64,000 nucleotides of DNA from Alkalicella caledoniensis (GTDB taxonomy: Bacteria > Bacillota > Proteinivoracia > Proteinivoracales > Proteinivoracaceae). Under the pieces are notes generated by a model. That model saw nothing but the letters and a program-made list of their open reading frames with translations, was not told the origin of the DNA and made no database searches. This document shows, piece by piece, positions 18,078 through 27,639 of the stretch. The stretch is from assembly GCF_014467015.1 (NCBI RefSeq), contig NZ_CP058559.1, positions 124,001 through 188,000 on the forward strand, in the 5' to 3' direction. Numbering within the stretch: the stretch's first letter is position 1; each line of letters starts with the position of its first letter. The position numbers and the translations under genes are program-made.

Positions 18078-19074
18078 AGATCTTTTCAGTGGACTTATAT
18101 CCTTCAGGGTTGTTATTGTGCCAATTCCACGCATCAGTCATAATCTTCTCTAATGAACTATACTTAGGTTTCCATCCTAGTATTTGTGCTGCTTTGCGTG
18201 ACGAAGCTATTAGAGTAGCTGGGTCCCCTGATCTTCTCGGTTTTACTTCAGCGGGGATAGAGTGTCCTGTTACTTTTCTTGCTGTTTCTATAACTTCCTT
18301 AACGGAATACCCGCTACCATTACCAAGGTTAAATATATCGCTATTATTATTTTTCCGTAAGTATTTAAGAGCTAGATAGTGAGCTGAGGATAAGTCCATA
18401 ACATGAATATAGTCCCGCACACACGTGCCATCTTTAGTGGAATAGTCGTCACCAAACATAAAAATTTTATCTCTTTTTCCTAGCGGGACTTGTAATATGA
18501 GTGGGATTAGATGTGTTTCAGGGTTATGAGCTTCGCCGATATCACTATCTTCATGAGCTCCAGAAGCATTAAAATATCTTAGCGAAACATACTTAATGCC
18601 ATAGGCCAAATCAAACCACTTCATCATTTTCTCCATTGCTAACTTGGTTTCACCATAAGTGTTTGTTGGGTTTGTTTCATCATCTTCAAGTATAGGAATG
18701 TTTTTAGGCTCTCCATAAGTAGCTGCTGTAGAAGAAAAAACTATCTTGTCGACTGAGTTTTCTTTCATAATATCTAGTAAACAGATCATTCCATATACAT
18801 TGTTATGGTAGTATTCATATGGTTTATCCATACTTTCTCCTACTAAGGAGTTAGCAGCAAAATGTATAACTGCCTCAATGTTATGTTTTTTAAATACCTT
18901 GTCTAAAGATTCTTTATCTCTAATATCAATATTGTAAAGCTGAGAATTAAGAATGCTTTCAACGTAACCAGACTGTAGATTATCGACAATAATAATCTCT
19001 TCATTTTGTTCAATAAAATATTTTACAGTATGTGAACCAATATATCCAGCTCCTCCAGTAATTAAAATAGCCAT
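18076..19074 (-). CDS. galE: UDP-glucose 4-epimerase
   Basis: A 332-aa NAD-dependent SDR enzyme interconverting UDP-glucose and UDP-galactose (or the N-acetyl forms). The cofactor motif TGGAGYIGSH is at the N-terminus. Catalytic Ser is in FSSTAATYG, and YGETK supplies the YxxxK pair. The C-terminal PRRSGDPATLIASSRKAAQILGW is typical of GalE. It is the last gene of the long operon, 20 bp after the flippase gene, with a terminator at its end. Confidence 0.92.
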   Translation of the reverse strand: MAILITGGAGYIGSHTVKYFIEQNEEIIIVDNLQSGYVESILNSQLYNIDIRDKESLDKVFKKHNIEAVIHFAANSLVGESMDKPYEYYHNNVYGMICLLDIMKENSVDKIVFSSTAATYGEPKNIPILEDDETNPTNTYGETKLAMEKMMKWFDLAYGIKYVSLRYFNASGAHEDSDIGEAHNPETHLIPLILQVPLGKRDKIFMFGDDYSTKDGTCVRDYIHVMDLSSAHYLALKYLRKNNNSDIFNLGNGSGYSVKEVIETARKVTGHSIPAEVKPRRSGDPATLIASSRKAAQILGWKPKYSSLEKIMTDAWNWHNNNPEGYKSTEKI

Positions 19075-19094
19075 ATTGTACCCTCCTTGGAAAG

Positions 19095-20624
19095 TTAGTT
19101 ATCAAGAGATGCATTCTTCTTATTTTTTATAGCCTTAACAAGTACATCTATTTCATCCACTTTGAGTATAATTATACCCAGAGCATATATTATCAACCCA
19201 GTACCTATTGCAATAATTAGAGAAAGGCTTTCGTTAGATATATTATCTAACAAGTAAAGGTAAAAAATTCTAGAAATACAGCCCATTACCAGTGATGAAA
19301 ATAAGATTTTGAGAAAAGATTTTGATATTTTTCCCATACCGAATGAACCTATTCTCTTTCTTAAGCTTATGAATAGCAATAATGTACAGAATATAGCAGA
19401 AACACTAGTAGCAAGTGCTAATCCACCTATTCCTAAGAATTGTGAAAGTACTATATTTAGAACGATGTTTAGGATCATCGCTATTGATGCATTGATCATA
19501 GGGGTTTTAGTATCTTGTAATGAATAAAAGGCTCTAGATAATATTTCTCTAAGGCCAAAGCCTATCATTCCAAATGAGTAAAAAAACAATGCACTAGATG
19601 TCATTGATATAGCATTCTCATCAAATGCCCCACGTCCAAATAAAAGATTTACTATTGGTTCGGCAAAAAATAAAGCACCTATAGTTGCAGGTATAACTAG
19701 TAAATTTACTCCACCAATTGCCTCAGCAAGTGAATTCTTTAGGCCTTTTATATTGTTTTCCGCAGCCATCTTAGCAATCATAGGAAACATAACTGACGAA
19801 ATTGATAACACTACAATACCGAATACAAAATTGTTTAGCCTATTTGCATAGTTAAGAGCAGAGATTCCTCCAGTGGAAATTTGTGAAGCAAGAGTTCTAT
19901 CAACTAAAACATTTATTTGATTTACAGAACTACCTATTATTACGGGAATAGCAATGAATGCCATTTTTTTAATATGTTCATCTTTTAGTTGCAATGTAAA
20001 CCTATACTTGTACCCATTCTTGTACAGGAAAGGTATGAGAAATAATAACTGCGAAAAAAGAGCTAGTACACTACCAACTGCGAGAATTAGTAAATTCAAC
20101 TTTGAACTAAAGAATATCGATACAATAATTAGAAAATTCATAGGAAAAGTCACTAACGCAGGTACTATATAATTACCTTTAACTTGGAGAAAACCATTAA
20201 AGATATATATTAAACCAGTCACATAAATTCCTGACAAGCTTATTCTTGTAAAAGTGATGGCTAATTGCAATGTTTCCCCCTCAAAGCCTGAAGCAAATAT
20301 TTTTACTATCTGACTTGTAAAAATTAAACCTAATCCCATCATGAGTGTACATAATATTAATAATATATTTGTTAGGTTGTTAGTAAAATCATTACTTTTT
20401 TCTTCTCCAGATATTTGTGATATTTTGCTGTACATTGGTATGTATCCGGTAGTTATTCCGGCTCCTATAAAACCGAATATCACACTAGGTATAGTAATTG
20501 ATATTAAATATACATCACTAATGTTTGAAGCTCCATAAAAAAAAGAAAGACTAATGTCTCTTGCGAAACCGAATATCTTGGAAAATATACTAATTAGCAT
20601 TAAGATTATAGCAGTCTTTTTCAT
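19095..20624 (-). CDS. MurJ/MviN-family lipid-linked oligosaccharide flippase
   Basis: About 509 aa with some 14 membrane segments, beginning with MKKTAIILMLISIFSKIFGFARD, the classic MurJ N-terminus; an internal ARG/RAFYSLQDTKTP region also fits. MurJ flips lipid II. Inside a capsule-type locus such paralogues often act as Wzx-like flippases for the polysaccharide repeat unit, and that is the likelier role here. The ATG at 20624 follows AAGGG directly after the pseG stop. Confidence 0.85.
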   Translation of the reverse strand: MKKTAIILMLISIFSKIFGFARDISLSFFYGASNISDVYLISITIPSVIFGFIGAGITTGYIPMYSKISQISGEEKSNDFTNNLTNILLILCTLMMGLGLIFTSQIVKIFASGFEGETLQLAITFTRISLSGIYVTGLIYIFNGFLQVKGNYIVPALVTFPMNFLIIVSIFFSSKLNLLILAVGSVLALFSQLLFLIPFLYKNGYKYRFTLQLKDEHIKKMAFIAIPVIIGSSVNQINVLVDRTLASQISTGGISALNYANRLNNFVFGIVVLSISSVMFPMIAKMAAENNIKGLKNSLAEAIGGVNLLVIPATIGALFFAEPIVNLLFGRGAFDENAISMTSSALFFYSFGMIGFGLREILSRAFYSLQDTKTPMINASIAMILNIVLNIVLSQFLGIGGLALATSVSAIFCTLLLFISLRKRIGSFGMGKISKSFLKILFSSLVMGCISRIFYLYLLDNISNESLSLIIAIGTGLIIYALGIIILKVDEIDVLVKAIKNKKNASLDN

Positions 20625-20625
20625 A

Positions 20626-21627
20626 TTAACCCTTACTTTCATCGTAACATAATTTTAAATAGTCACTAACTGTATTTACTACTCTGAATGCACCTTGTCC
20701 GTCAACTAACTTATTGGAGTTAGTTTCTACTTTTTGCTCAGCATTTAAGTAAAGTCTAGTACATTCGTATAATGAATCAAAATTTATTTTTGGGAACGCT
20801 CCGAAATAATTGATTCCTTCTTTCATAAATGTGTCACATATTTTTTCTTGATTTTCAGCTAGACTAAATATTAAAGGGATACTGTTTTGGGAGATTATTT
20901 CATAGATTGTGCTGCCACCAGCAGTTATGCCTATTTTTGAAGAGCCAATGTATTTTTTTAGAGACGTAGGCTTGTAAATTATCGAAGTATAGTTATCTTG
21001 AATACTTTCAATCTTCTTAATTAAGTCTGTATGATATCCTGGACCAATAATAACAGTTTTTTTACAATTAATTCCCTTCAATCCATTTAAGATTTCATAA
21101 GATACTCCATGTTTATCCGTTCCACCAGTAGTAATTAACAAGCCTTCCTTTGGAAGTATTTTTTCATCGCTTTTATCCCAATATTCTTTTTTCATCACTA
21201 AGAAGTTAGGTCCCAACAAAGATAACTTAGACTTTGATATGCTGTAGTTTAAAGTGTTTGCATGTACATTACCGTTCAACAGTATGTGTGGAATATTTGA
21301 ATCGTAGATATCATTATTATCATCAAAAATCATTATTTTTGTTAACTCTCTAACTTTTAATAAATATTCAGAGTTTCCAAGGTAAGTATCCAGGATAAAT
21401 AGGTCAGGTTTAAAATTGCGGATTATTTCTATATCCTTATTAAAGGATTCAGAAACAATATAGTTATAGTTAGATCCAATTAGATTATCTTCAAGTTCAC
21501 TATTAATTATAAAAAGTATATTGTTCACACCTTTATATCTTGTAAACGCCTCGGCTAAAGAGTAAGATCTATAAAAATGTCCGTAGCCTATATCAGGGCC
21601 ACCTGTCACTCTAAAAATCAGTTTCAC
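20626..21627 (-). CDS. pseG: UDP-sugar hydrolase of pseudaminic acid synthesis (PseG/SpsG-like)
   Basis: A 333-aa GT-B-fold protein predicted to release UDP from UDP-2,4-diacetamido-2,4,6-trideoxy-L-altrose. The N-terminal FRVTGGPDIGYGHFYRSYSLAEAF holds the family GxGHxxR-type loop. TTGGTDKHG and ITAGGSTIYEI mark the nucleotide-binding half. It starts with GTG overlapping the pseI stop (GTGA), showing coupling. Specificity is inferred from the complete gene set around it; a SpsG-type spore-coat role is an alternative. Confidence 0.82.
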   Translation of the reverse strand: MKLIFRVTGGPDIGYGHFYRSYSLAEAFTRYKGVNNILFIINSELEDNLIGSNYNYIVSESFNKDIEIIRNFKPDLFILDTYLGNSEYLLKVRELTKIMIFDDNNDIYDSNIPHILLNGNVHANTLNYSISKSKLSLLGPNFLVMKKEYWDKSDEKILPKEGLLITTGGTDKHGVSYEILNGLKGINCKKTVIIGPGYHTDLIKKIESIQDNYTSIIYKPTSLKKYIGSSKIGITAGGSTIYEIISQNSIPLIFSLAENQEKICDTFMKEGINYFGAFPKINFDSLYECTRLYLNAEQKVETNSNKLVDGQGAFRVVNTVSDYLKLCYDESKG

Positions 21628-22643
21628 TTTATTAAACTCCAGTCCACTGGGGTTCCTTTTTTAATATTGGTGATGGCTTTTTTACCTAGGACTTCATCAT
21701 AATGGCGTGGATGTAATCCAGTACCTGGTCTAACTGATCTCATATTTTGATCAGTGATAGTTTGACCTTCATTTATTTCCTCAGAAAAGAATAGGGATCT
21801 TGAAAATTTTCTACTATTTAAACTCTTTTCGCTTAAATCATAATTCACCTTACCCAAAGCTTTTTCTAGCTTTCTAATCTCTTTTACCATTTCAGCGAAT
21901 TCATGTAATTCCATAGAGAAAGATGCATCTGGTCCTCCAATATTCCTATCTAGAATAACATGTTTTTCTATGAATTTTGCTCCTAAAGCAACAGCCCCTA
22001 GAGCAACAGTGCTTCCTATGGAATGATCAGATAGTCCAACTCTCACACCGAAAGTATTACCCATATTGGGGATTGTTAGTAGATTTATTTCTTCATAGGG
22101 GGCTGGATAAGAACTAGTACATTTTAGTAATGTTATATCTTTATTACCTTCTGATTTACAAGCATTAATGGCTTCATGTATTTCAGCTAGGGTAGCTATT
22201 CCTGTGGAAATAATCATGGGCTTTCCTTTAGATGCCATATATTTAATCAGAGGTGTATCAGTTATTTCAAAAGAAGCTACCTTGTATGCTGGAGTTTTTA
22301 ATTCTTCTAGAAAGTCAACAGCAGAAAAGTCAAAAGGAGAAGAAAATATAGTAATACCCACTTCTCTTGCGTAATCATATAACTCTTTATGCCACTCCCA
22401 AGGGGTATAGGCTTGCTGATACAACTTGTAAAGTGTTGTTCCATCCCAAATAGTACCTTGCTTAATTTGAAAATGTTCGTTGTCACAGTCTAGAGTTATG
22501 GTCTCAGCAGTGTAAGTTTGAATTTTTACAGCATCTGCTCCTGCATCTTTAGATGCTTTAATTGTTTTTTTGGCAATTTCAATATCATGACCGTGATTTG
22601 CTGAAATCTCGGCTACTATATAGACCCGATCGGTAAACATCAT
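21624..22643 (-). CDS. pseI: pseudaminic acid synthase (NeuB family)
   Basis: A 339-aa synthase condensing the released diacetamido sugar with phosphoenolpyruvate. The N-terminal TIM barrel has AEISANHGHDIEIA, DAVKIQTYTAETITL and SDHSIGSTVALGAVALGA. The C-terminal antifreeze-like SAF domain contains RSLFFSEEINEGQTI and RPGTGLHPRH. The QTYTAETITL form fits PseI better than sialic-acid NeuB. It overlaps the genes on both sides by 4 bp. Confidence 0.9.
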   Translation of the reverse strand: MMFTDRVYIVAEISANHGHDIEIAKKTIKASKDAGADAVKIQTYTAETITLDCDNEHFQIKQGTIWDGTTLYKLYQQAYTPWEWHKELYDYAREVGITIFSSPFDFSAVDFLEELKTPAYKVASFEITDTPLIKYMASKGKPMIISTGIATLAEIHEAINACKSEGNKDITLLKCTSSYPAPYEEINLLTIPNMGNTFGVRVGLSDHSIGSTVALGAVALGAKFIEKHVILDRNIGGPDASFSMELHEFAEMVKEIRKLEKALGKVNYDLSEKSLNSRKFSRSLFFSEEINEGQTITDQNMRSVRPGTGLHPRHYDEVLGKKAITNIKKGTPVDWSLIK

Positions 22644-23110
22644 TTAGTTCCCTCCTCAAAGGTATTGGTAGAATAAAACACTAACATCTCCGCCTCCTCT
22701 TTCATATAAAACCCTGCCTTAATGAAAGCTTTTATTGACCCAATATTTTCCTTTTTCACTTTACCTACTAAACCTTTATCACTGTATTTATCTTTAACTA
22801 GTTCAAGCAACATAGTTCCGTAGCCTTTACGTCGATATTCCTTAGGAATACTGTAGTTGATTAATAAAGATTCATTGTTAATCTCATCTAAGCGTACTAA
22901 GCCACTTTTTATATTATTTACTACTAAAAAAAGCAATATTGTTCTTGGACAATTCATTTTTTCATTAAACCATTTGTTATGATCACTGTATTTTACTGTT
23001 TCTGAGTTAAAGGAGTTTTCTCTTACTTTCTCATCATTTGTCCACTCAAAAAGCAAGTCGCAATCTTCTTGTTGTACCCCAACTAGTTGAATCTTACTAG
23101 TATCCTTCAT
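22640..23110 (-). CDS. pseH: GNAT N-acetyltransferase (PseH-like)
   Basis: A 156-aa acetyltransferase predicted to acetylate the C4 amine of UDP-4-amino-4,6-dideoxy-AltNAc. The acetyl-CoA motif is INYSIPKEYRRKGYGTMLLELV, and the C-terminal GSIKAFIKAGFY is also typical. Its place between the cytidylyltransferase and synthase genes, with 4-bp overlap at one side, supports PseH. Sequence alone would only support a generic GNAT. Confidence 0.8.
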   Translation of the reverse strand: MKDTSKIQLVGVQQEDCDLLFEWTNDEKVRENSFNSETVKYSDHNKWFNEKMNCPRTILLFLVVNNIKSGLVRLDEINNESLLINYSIPKEYRRKGYGTMLLELVKDKYSDKGLVGKVKKENIGSIKAFIKAGFYMKEEAEMLVFYSTNTFEEGTK

Positions 23111-23835
23111 TATTTTTTACCTAACTCTTTTTGAGCAATGCTGTTGTTAATCTCACTTATACTTGGATTTGATCTTAGTAAGGTAATCAAATCGTTATAA
23201 GTTGACTCTGTATCTAATTCTTCCAGAATAAGTTTTAGAGCCATATAATCCTCAATAGTATCAAGGGTAACTCTATAGTTGGAGTTATTCTCAGTACTCA
23301 CATAATGTTCAATTTTAAACTTGGATCCGTTTTCGTAAATATAAGGGGTAACATGTTCTCTTTGATATTCTTTTTTAGCTTCGATAAATGATTTGCTTAG
23401 GGATTGATAAGTAAAAACCTCACAGTCAAGCCCTCTGGGAAATGTTCTCTCAATAGTATTACTAATATAATCACACTTCGTTCTCTTAATTTTTTTAACC
23501 ATCTCATCAATAATATTAGCATCAATTAGAGGGCAGTCAGAGGTTATTCTAATTACAATGTCTGCATTATTATCCTTTGCCGCGTAATAGTATCTTGATA
23601 ATACATCAGTTTCGGAGCCCCTAAAAGATATTACACCTAACCTTTTTGTCTCATCAACTATTATATCGTCAACCTTAGAAGTTGTTGTTGCAATAACTAT
23701 ATCGTTAATTTCTGATGATTGTTTAACTCTTTCTACCACATGACTTAAAATAGTTTTATTTGAAAGTGTTTTCATTATTTTTCCTGGTAAGCGGGTTGAT
23801 CCCATTCTAGCTTGAATTATTGCAACTGTCTTCAT
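23110..23835 (-). CDS. pseF: cytidylyltransferase for pseudaminic acid (PseF/SpsF-like)
   Basis: A 241-aa nucleotidyltransferase that would activate pseudaminic acid with CTP. AIIQARMGSTRLPGKIMKTL is the family start, with SDCPLIDANIIDEMV as the metal-binding region. The sequence is closer to the SpsF subtype than to NeuA. It sits in a tight operon 7 bp after the aminotransferase gene. Confidence 0.85.
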   Translation of the reverse strand: MKTVAIIQARMGSTRLPGKIMKTLSNKTILSHVVERVKQSSEINDIVIATTTSKVDDIIVDETKRLGVISFRGSETDVLSRYYYAAKDNNADIVIRITSDCPLIDANIIDEMVKKIKRTKCDYISNTIERTFPRGLDCEVFTYQSLSKSFIEAKKEYQREHVTPYIYENGSKFKIEHYVSTENNSNYRVTLDTIEDYMALKLILEELDTESTYNDLITLLRSNPSISEINNSIAQKELGKK

Positions 23836-23842
23836 TTTATCA

Positions 23843-25033
23843 CTACCTTTTATAGTAATTAATAATTTTATGAAAGCCGTTGATTACATCTTCAACATCT
23901 TCATCTTTCATTGCAGGAAATAACGGTACGGTAAGCATACAATTATACAATTCTTCGGCATTAGGACATAACCCTTTTGAGTATCCAAGTTTTTGATAAT
24001 AAGGATGCCAGTAAACAGGAATATAATGGACATGAACTCCAATGTTTTCTGCAATAAGTGCATCAAAGATTTCTCTTCTACTAGCTTTCAATTTGGGTAA
24101 ATCGAGCTTTAAAACATATAAGTGGTTAGTTGTGTCAGAAAATGCTTCATTTTTCTGCAAAATAACACCATCTAAATCTGCAAATGTACTATTATACTTA
24201 TTAACAATTTCTTTACGCCTTGAAATATACCAGTTCAGTTTCTTCATTTGGCTAATGCCCAACGCTGCCTGAAAATCTGTAAGTCTATAATTATATCCAA
24301 GGTCAAGTTGTTCATAGTACCAGCCACCACCATCCTTATTTTCAAGTTGGTTGGGATCTCTAGTTATATAGTGAGACCTAAAGTTGACTAATTTGTCGTA
24401 ATACTCTTTACTGTTAGTAGTAATGATGCCGCCTTCACCAGTGGTCACAGTTTTAACTGGATGGAAGCTAAATTCTGTCATGTCCGCTAACCCACCTACT
24501 GGTTTGCCTTTGTATTTCGTACCAAGAGCATGTGCAGAATCTTCAATTACTACTATGTCTGTACCTTTTACTAAATCTTTTATACCATCTAAATCTACAG
24601 CTTGTCCTGTAAAGTCAACAGGGATAATAGCTTTAGTTTTATTTGTGATTTTTTTAGCGATTTCATTAATGTCGATATTAAATGTGTCGCTGTTAATATC
24701 TGCAAAAACAGGAGTTGCTCCCATATATAATGCACAGTTAGAAGATGCTGCAAATGTAATTGGGGTTGTTATTACTTCGTCTCCAGGTTTAACACCTGCA
24801 GCATAACAAGCTCCGTGTAAAGCTGCAGTTCCATTGGAAAATGAGATTGCAAACTTTGAACCAACATAATCAGCTATCACCTCTTCAAACTCTTTGGCTT
24901 TTGGACCTGTGGTCAGAAAGTCACTCATAAGCACCTCAGTTACTGCTTTACAATCATCATTATCAATGAATTGTTTTGCATATGGAAGTGGGTTTTTTCT
25001 TATAGGCTTTCCGCCTAATATTGCTGGTAACAT
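23843..25033 (-). CDS. pseC: PLP-dependent UDP-4-keto-6-deoxy-GlcNAc aminotransferase
   Basis: A 396-aa DegT/DnrJ/EryC1-family enzyme predicted to aminate the C4 keto group made by the dehydratase. SNGTAALHGACYAAG binds the cofactor phosphate, and the Schiff-base Lys is in FSFHPVKTVTTGEGG. VIEDSAHALG carries the Asp for the pyridine nitrogen. The N-terminal SDFLTTGPKAKEFE is typical of PseC. No separate pseB lies next to it; the dehydratase at 27640 probably supplies its substrate. Confidence 0.88.
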   Translation of the reverse strand: MLPAILGGKPIRKNPLPYAKQFIDNDDCKAVTEVLMSDFLTTGPKAKEFEEVIADYVGSKFAISFSNGTAALHGACYAAGVKPGDEVITTPITFAASSNCALYMGATPVFADINSDTFNIDINEIAKKITNKTKAIIPVDFTGQAVDLDGIKDLVKGTDIVVIEDSAHALGTKYKGKPVGGLADMTEFSFHPVKTVTTGEGGIITTNSKEYYDKLVNFRSHYITRDPNQLENKDGGGWYYEQLDLGYNYRLTDFQAALGISQMKKLNWYISRRKEIVNKYNSTFADLDGVILQKNEAFSDTTNHLYVLKLDLPKLKASRREIFDALIAENIGVHVHYIPVYWHPYYQKLGYSKGLCPNAEELYNCMLTVPLFPAMKDEDVEDVINGFHKIINYYKR

Positions 25034-25045
25034 ATAATACCCTCC

Positions 25046-26467
25046 TTAATTTTTGTTTATTATTCTATTCATAATACTCTTGTATATTTGATTAAAATCA
25101 GAATCTGTATTGAAAATTTTTCCTATATATATATCCCTAAAATATACGCATAAGAATTTGGTGTTATATTCTGAAAATTGACTGTGTTTAGTAAAAAGGA
25201 CTTTTTGTACTGTGGAAAATATATCATTGTAGCTTGATATATTATAGCAATAAGGGTGATAGTTATAAAATACTTTACCTAAAGTTATAACAGGTTTTTC
25301 TAAAAGCAATGCCTCGTAACCCATAGTACTTGTTAAGGTGATTACTCCTTTGGAATGTATTATTAACTTTTTTGTATCTTCTTGAGGATTTATATACTTA
25401 ACATTAGGCAATTTCTTAATTTTTTTGTAAAAATTCATTTGAAGAAAGCCTATTCCATTAGGATGATCCTTTACATATAAATAGGTGCCAATTGGTAAAG
25501 AAAAAGAGATATTCTTAATCGCCTCGTATTGATTATCGTAAAAGATTGCATTCACCGAAGTTGATGACTCTGGTTGAAAATGCATTGGGTAAATAAAGAA
25601 ATTGTCTTTCTCAGAAGCGTTATAGTCATATTTATTTTTTAAAGCACTAATTTTTATTTTTCTTTTGAGGTTTCTAGTTAATTGTTTAAATGATTTTATT
25701 AACATATGTGATGATTGATAAGCATTATTATCTTTCTTGGCATGGGTAGTATAATACTTAAAGTAATCAAGCATCACACCACTTTTGTTAATATAGTACT
25801 TTAGATAGTTTATATCCATACTTGTATGATTCTTTTTCATATAATCAGGTTTAACAGATGAATCTTTAAAGTTATTCAGATATTCTGTTACATGTTCCAA
25901 AATATGATCTTCAATCTGCTGTTTAGATAATTTATTGAAAGAATTCATTCTGTTTTCAAGATTACCAAATTCATCTTCCCATATTTCAAAATGATTAGGT
26001 ACTCTTGATGTTATTAAACCATAGTATTTTCTTTCAAATTGCTTTGCTACTACATAAGCGGCATAAGCAAAGGAATTAGATACATTTTCATATACTACAA
26101 TATCGATATCCTCCTGTAGGATTATCTTCTCATAAAAATCTAATAAACGTAGTATAATCTCATCAGATTTTTTATCATGTACGTTATCAAATCCAAAATG
26201 AAAATTACGATCATAGCACGAATAATAAAATTTTCTTAAGTTCTCTCGGTTCTGATATTCTTGGAGTTTGGAATCACTTAATAAATTTAAATGGTCTGTA
26301 AAATAGAATGTTTTCTGATCTTTTAATGATGTATCATACTTTACTTCTGGAAGATGACTTTCACAAGCGTAAATTACGTTATGATTGTTTAACTTGAAAT
26401 TGTCACCTAAAGACTTAAAAAAGTTTATATATTGTGGTGCATTATTGACTAAAAAAAGGATATTCAT
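25046..26467 (-). CDS. KpsC/KpsS-like capsule polysaccharide glycosyltransferase
   Basis: A soluble protein of about 473 aa. The C-terminal half has the capsule-biosynthesis signature GVITLTSTMGYEALLLEKPVI followed by LGKVFYNYHPYCYN. PF05159-type members transfer Kdo-like acidic sugars, so transfer of the pseudaminic acid made by the neighbouring genes is an attractive guess. The ATG at 26467 is chosen because GGGGG lies 6 nt upstream; a TTG 18 nt earlier also opens the frame. Confidence 0.7.
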   Translation of the reverse strand: MNILFLVNNAPQYINFFKSLGDNFKLNNHNVIYACESHLPEVKYDTSLKDQKTFYFTDHLNLLSDSKLQEYQNRENLRKFYYSCYDRNFHFGFDNVHDKKSDEIILRLLDFYEKIILQEDIDIVVYENVSNSFAYAAYVVAKQFERKYYGLITSRVPNHFEIWEDEFGNLENRMNSFNKLSKQQIEDHILEHVTEYLNNFKDSSVKPDYMKKNHTSMDINYLKYYINKSGVMLDYFKYYTTHAKKDNNAYQSSHMLIKSFKQLTRNLKRKIKISALKNKYDYNASEKDNFFIYPMHFQPESSTSVNAIFYDNQYEAIKNISFSLPIGTYLYVKDHPNGIGFLQMNFYKKIKKLPNVKYINPQEDTKKLIIHSKGVITLTSTMGYEALLLEKPVITLGKVFYNYHPYCYNISSYNDIFSTVQKVLFTKHSQFSEYNTKFLCVYFRDIYIGKIFNTDSDFNQIYKSIMNRIINKN

Positions 26468-26504
26468 TTTTTCCCCCTTATTCAACTAAAAGTTCCGATT
26501 TATA

Positions 26505-27614
26505 TTAAACTTCTGAATGATATGTGTCAGGTTTATCAGGGTTATAACTCTCATTGGCCCACATAACTGTTACCAGGTCTTTATCACCAATGTTTGTTAT
26601 GTTGTGGACGTATCCCGTAGGAATATCTACAACCTGGAGTAGTTTATCACTTACTCTGTACTCGACAATCTCATCTTCTCCAACTTTTCTAAACTTAATT
26701 AGAGCCTCTCCACTAACAACAAGAAATTTTTCGTTTTTTGAGTGATGCCAATGATTGCCCTTTGTAATACCAGATTTAGTTATATTAACAGATACTTGTC
26801 CACGCTCAGGAGTTCTTAAAAACTCTGTAAAAGATCCTCTATCATCTTTGTTCATTTTTAAGTTGTAAATAAATTGGTCTTTAGGCAAAAAACTTAAATA
26901 AGTGCTATATAGTTTTTTTATGAAGTTATTTTCCATATTTGCTACAGTCAAATCTTCTCTGCTTTGTTTAAAACTTTTTATAGTTTCCGCTAAAGTTCCT
27001 AATTTTACATTGTGAACTACTGGGATTGTACAATATCCCTCATAATACGAGGGGCTGCCACTCAGCGCTTTTATAAAATCTTCTACTACATCGTCAATAT
27101 ACGCAAGTTGTAAGTCTGTTTCAGGATTATTAACAAGAATTTCTAGTCCTCTAGCGATGTTGTAACAGTATGTTGCAACTACCGTATTGTAATTTGGCTT
27201 ACTCCACTTCCCAAAGAGGTTAGGTAATCTATAGATAAATACCTGAGATCCGGTTTCTTTGCTGAAAGATTTTAATAATTCTTCCCCCGCTCTTTTACTT
27301 TTACCATAGGGGTTATTATAGTTTGCTTGAATGGACGAAGTAATTAAAACAGGGGATTTATTGCTATGTTTCTTTAATAGGTCTAAAAGTTCCTTAGTAA
27401 ATCCGTAATTACCTTCCATAAACTCTTCATCACTTTTAGGTCTATTAACTCCAGCTAAATGAAATACAAAATTGCATTCTTTAGTATAATAATCCAAAAG
27501 TTTTTTATCAGTTTCTTTGTCGTACTCAAATATATCAAAGTCGCCTCTATTTTTAAGCTCTGATATTAAGTTCTTTCCTATGAAACCCTTTGAACCTGTT
27601 ATTAGTATATTCAT
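26505..27614 (-). CDS. capF: bifunctional UDP-sugar reductase/epimerase of the L-FucNAc pathway (CapF/FnlB)
   Basis: A 369-aa two-domain protein. The N-terminal SDR has ITGSKGFIGKNLIS and the Tyr/Lys pair in NPYGKSKRAGEE. From about residue 255 a cupin domain follows (ITKGNHWHHSKNEKFLVVSG with the metal-binding His pair). This fusion is specific to CapF, whose cupin epimerises C3 and whose SDR reduces C4 to give UDP-6-deoxy-L-TalNAc. It lies between capE and the KpsC-like gene. Confidence 0.92.
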   Translation of the reverse strand: MNILITGSKGFIGKNLISELKNRGDFDIFEYDKETDKKLLDYYTKECNFVFHLAGVNRPKSDEEFMEGNYGFTKELLDLLKKHSNKSPVLITSSIQANYNNPYGKSKRAGEELLKSFSKETGSQVFIYRLPNLFGKWSKPNYNTVVATYCYNIARGLEILVNNPETDLQLAYIDDVVEDFIKALSGSPSYYEGYCTIPVVHNVKLGTLAETIKSFKQSREDLTVANMENNFIKKLYSTYLSFLPKDQFIYNLKMNKDDRGSFTEFLRTPERGQVSVNITKSGITKGNHWHHSKNEKFLVVSGEALIKFRKVGEDEIVEYRVSDKLLQVVDIPTGYVHNITNIGDKDLVTVMWANESYNPDKPDTYHSEV

Positions 27615-27639
27615 AATAACCGCCTTTCACTTTGTATTA

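Noticed and set aside
25046-26467. Sialyltransferase of known family
   Set aside because: Only the KpsC/S-like C-terminal motif could be recognised; a specific donor cannot be claimed.
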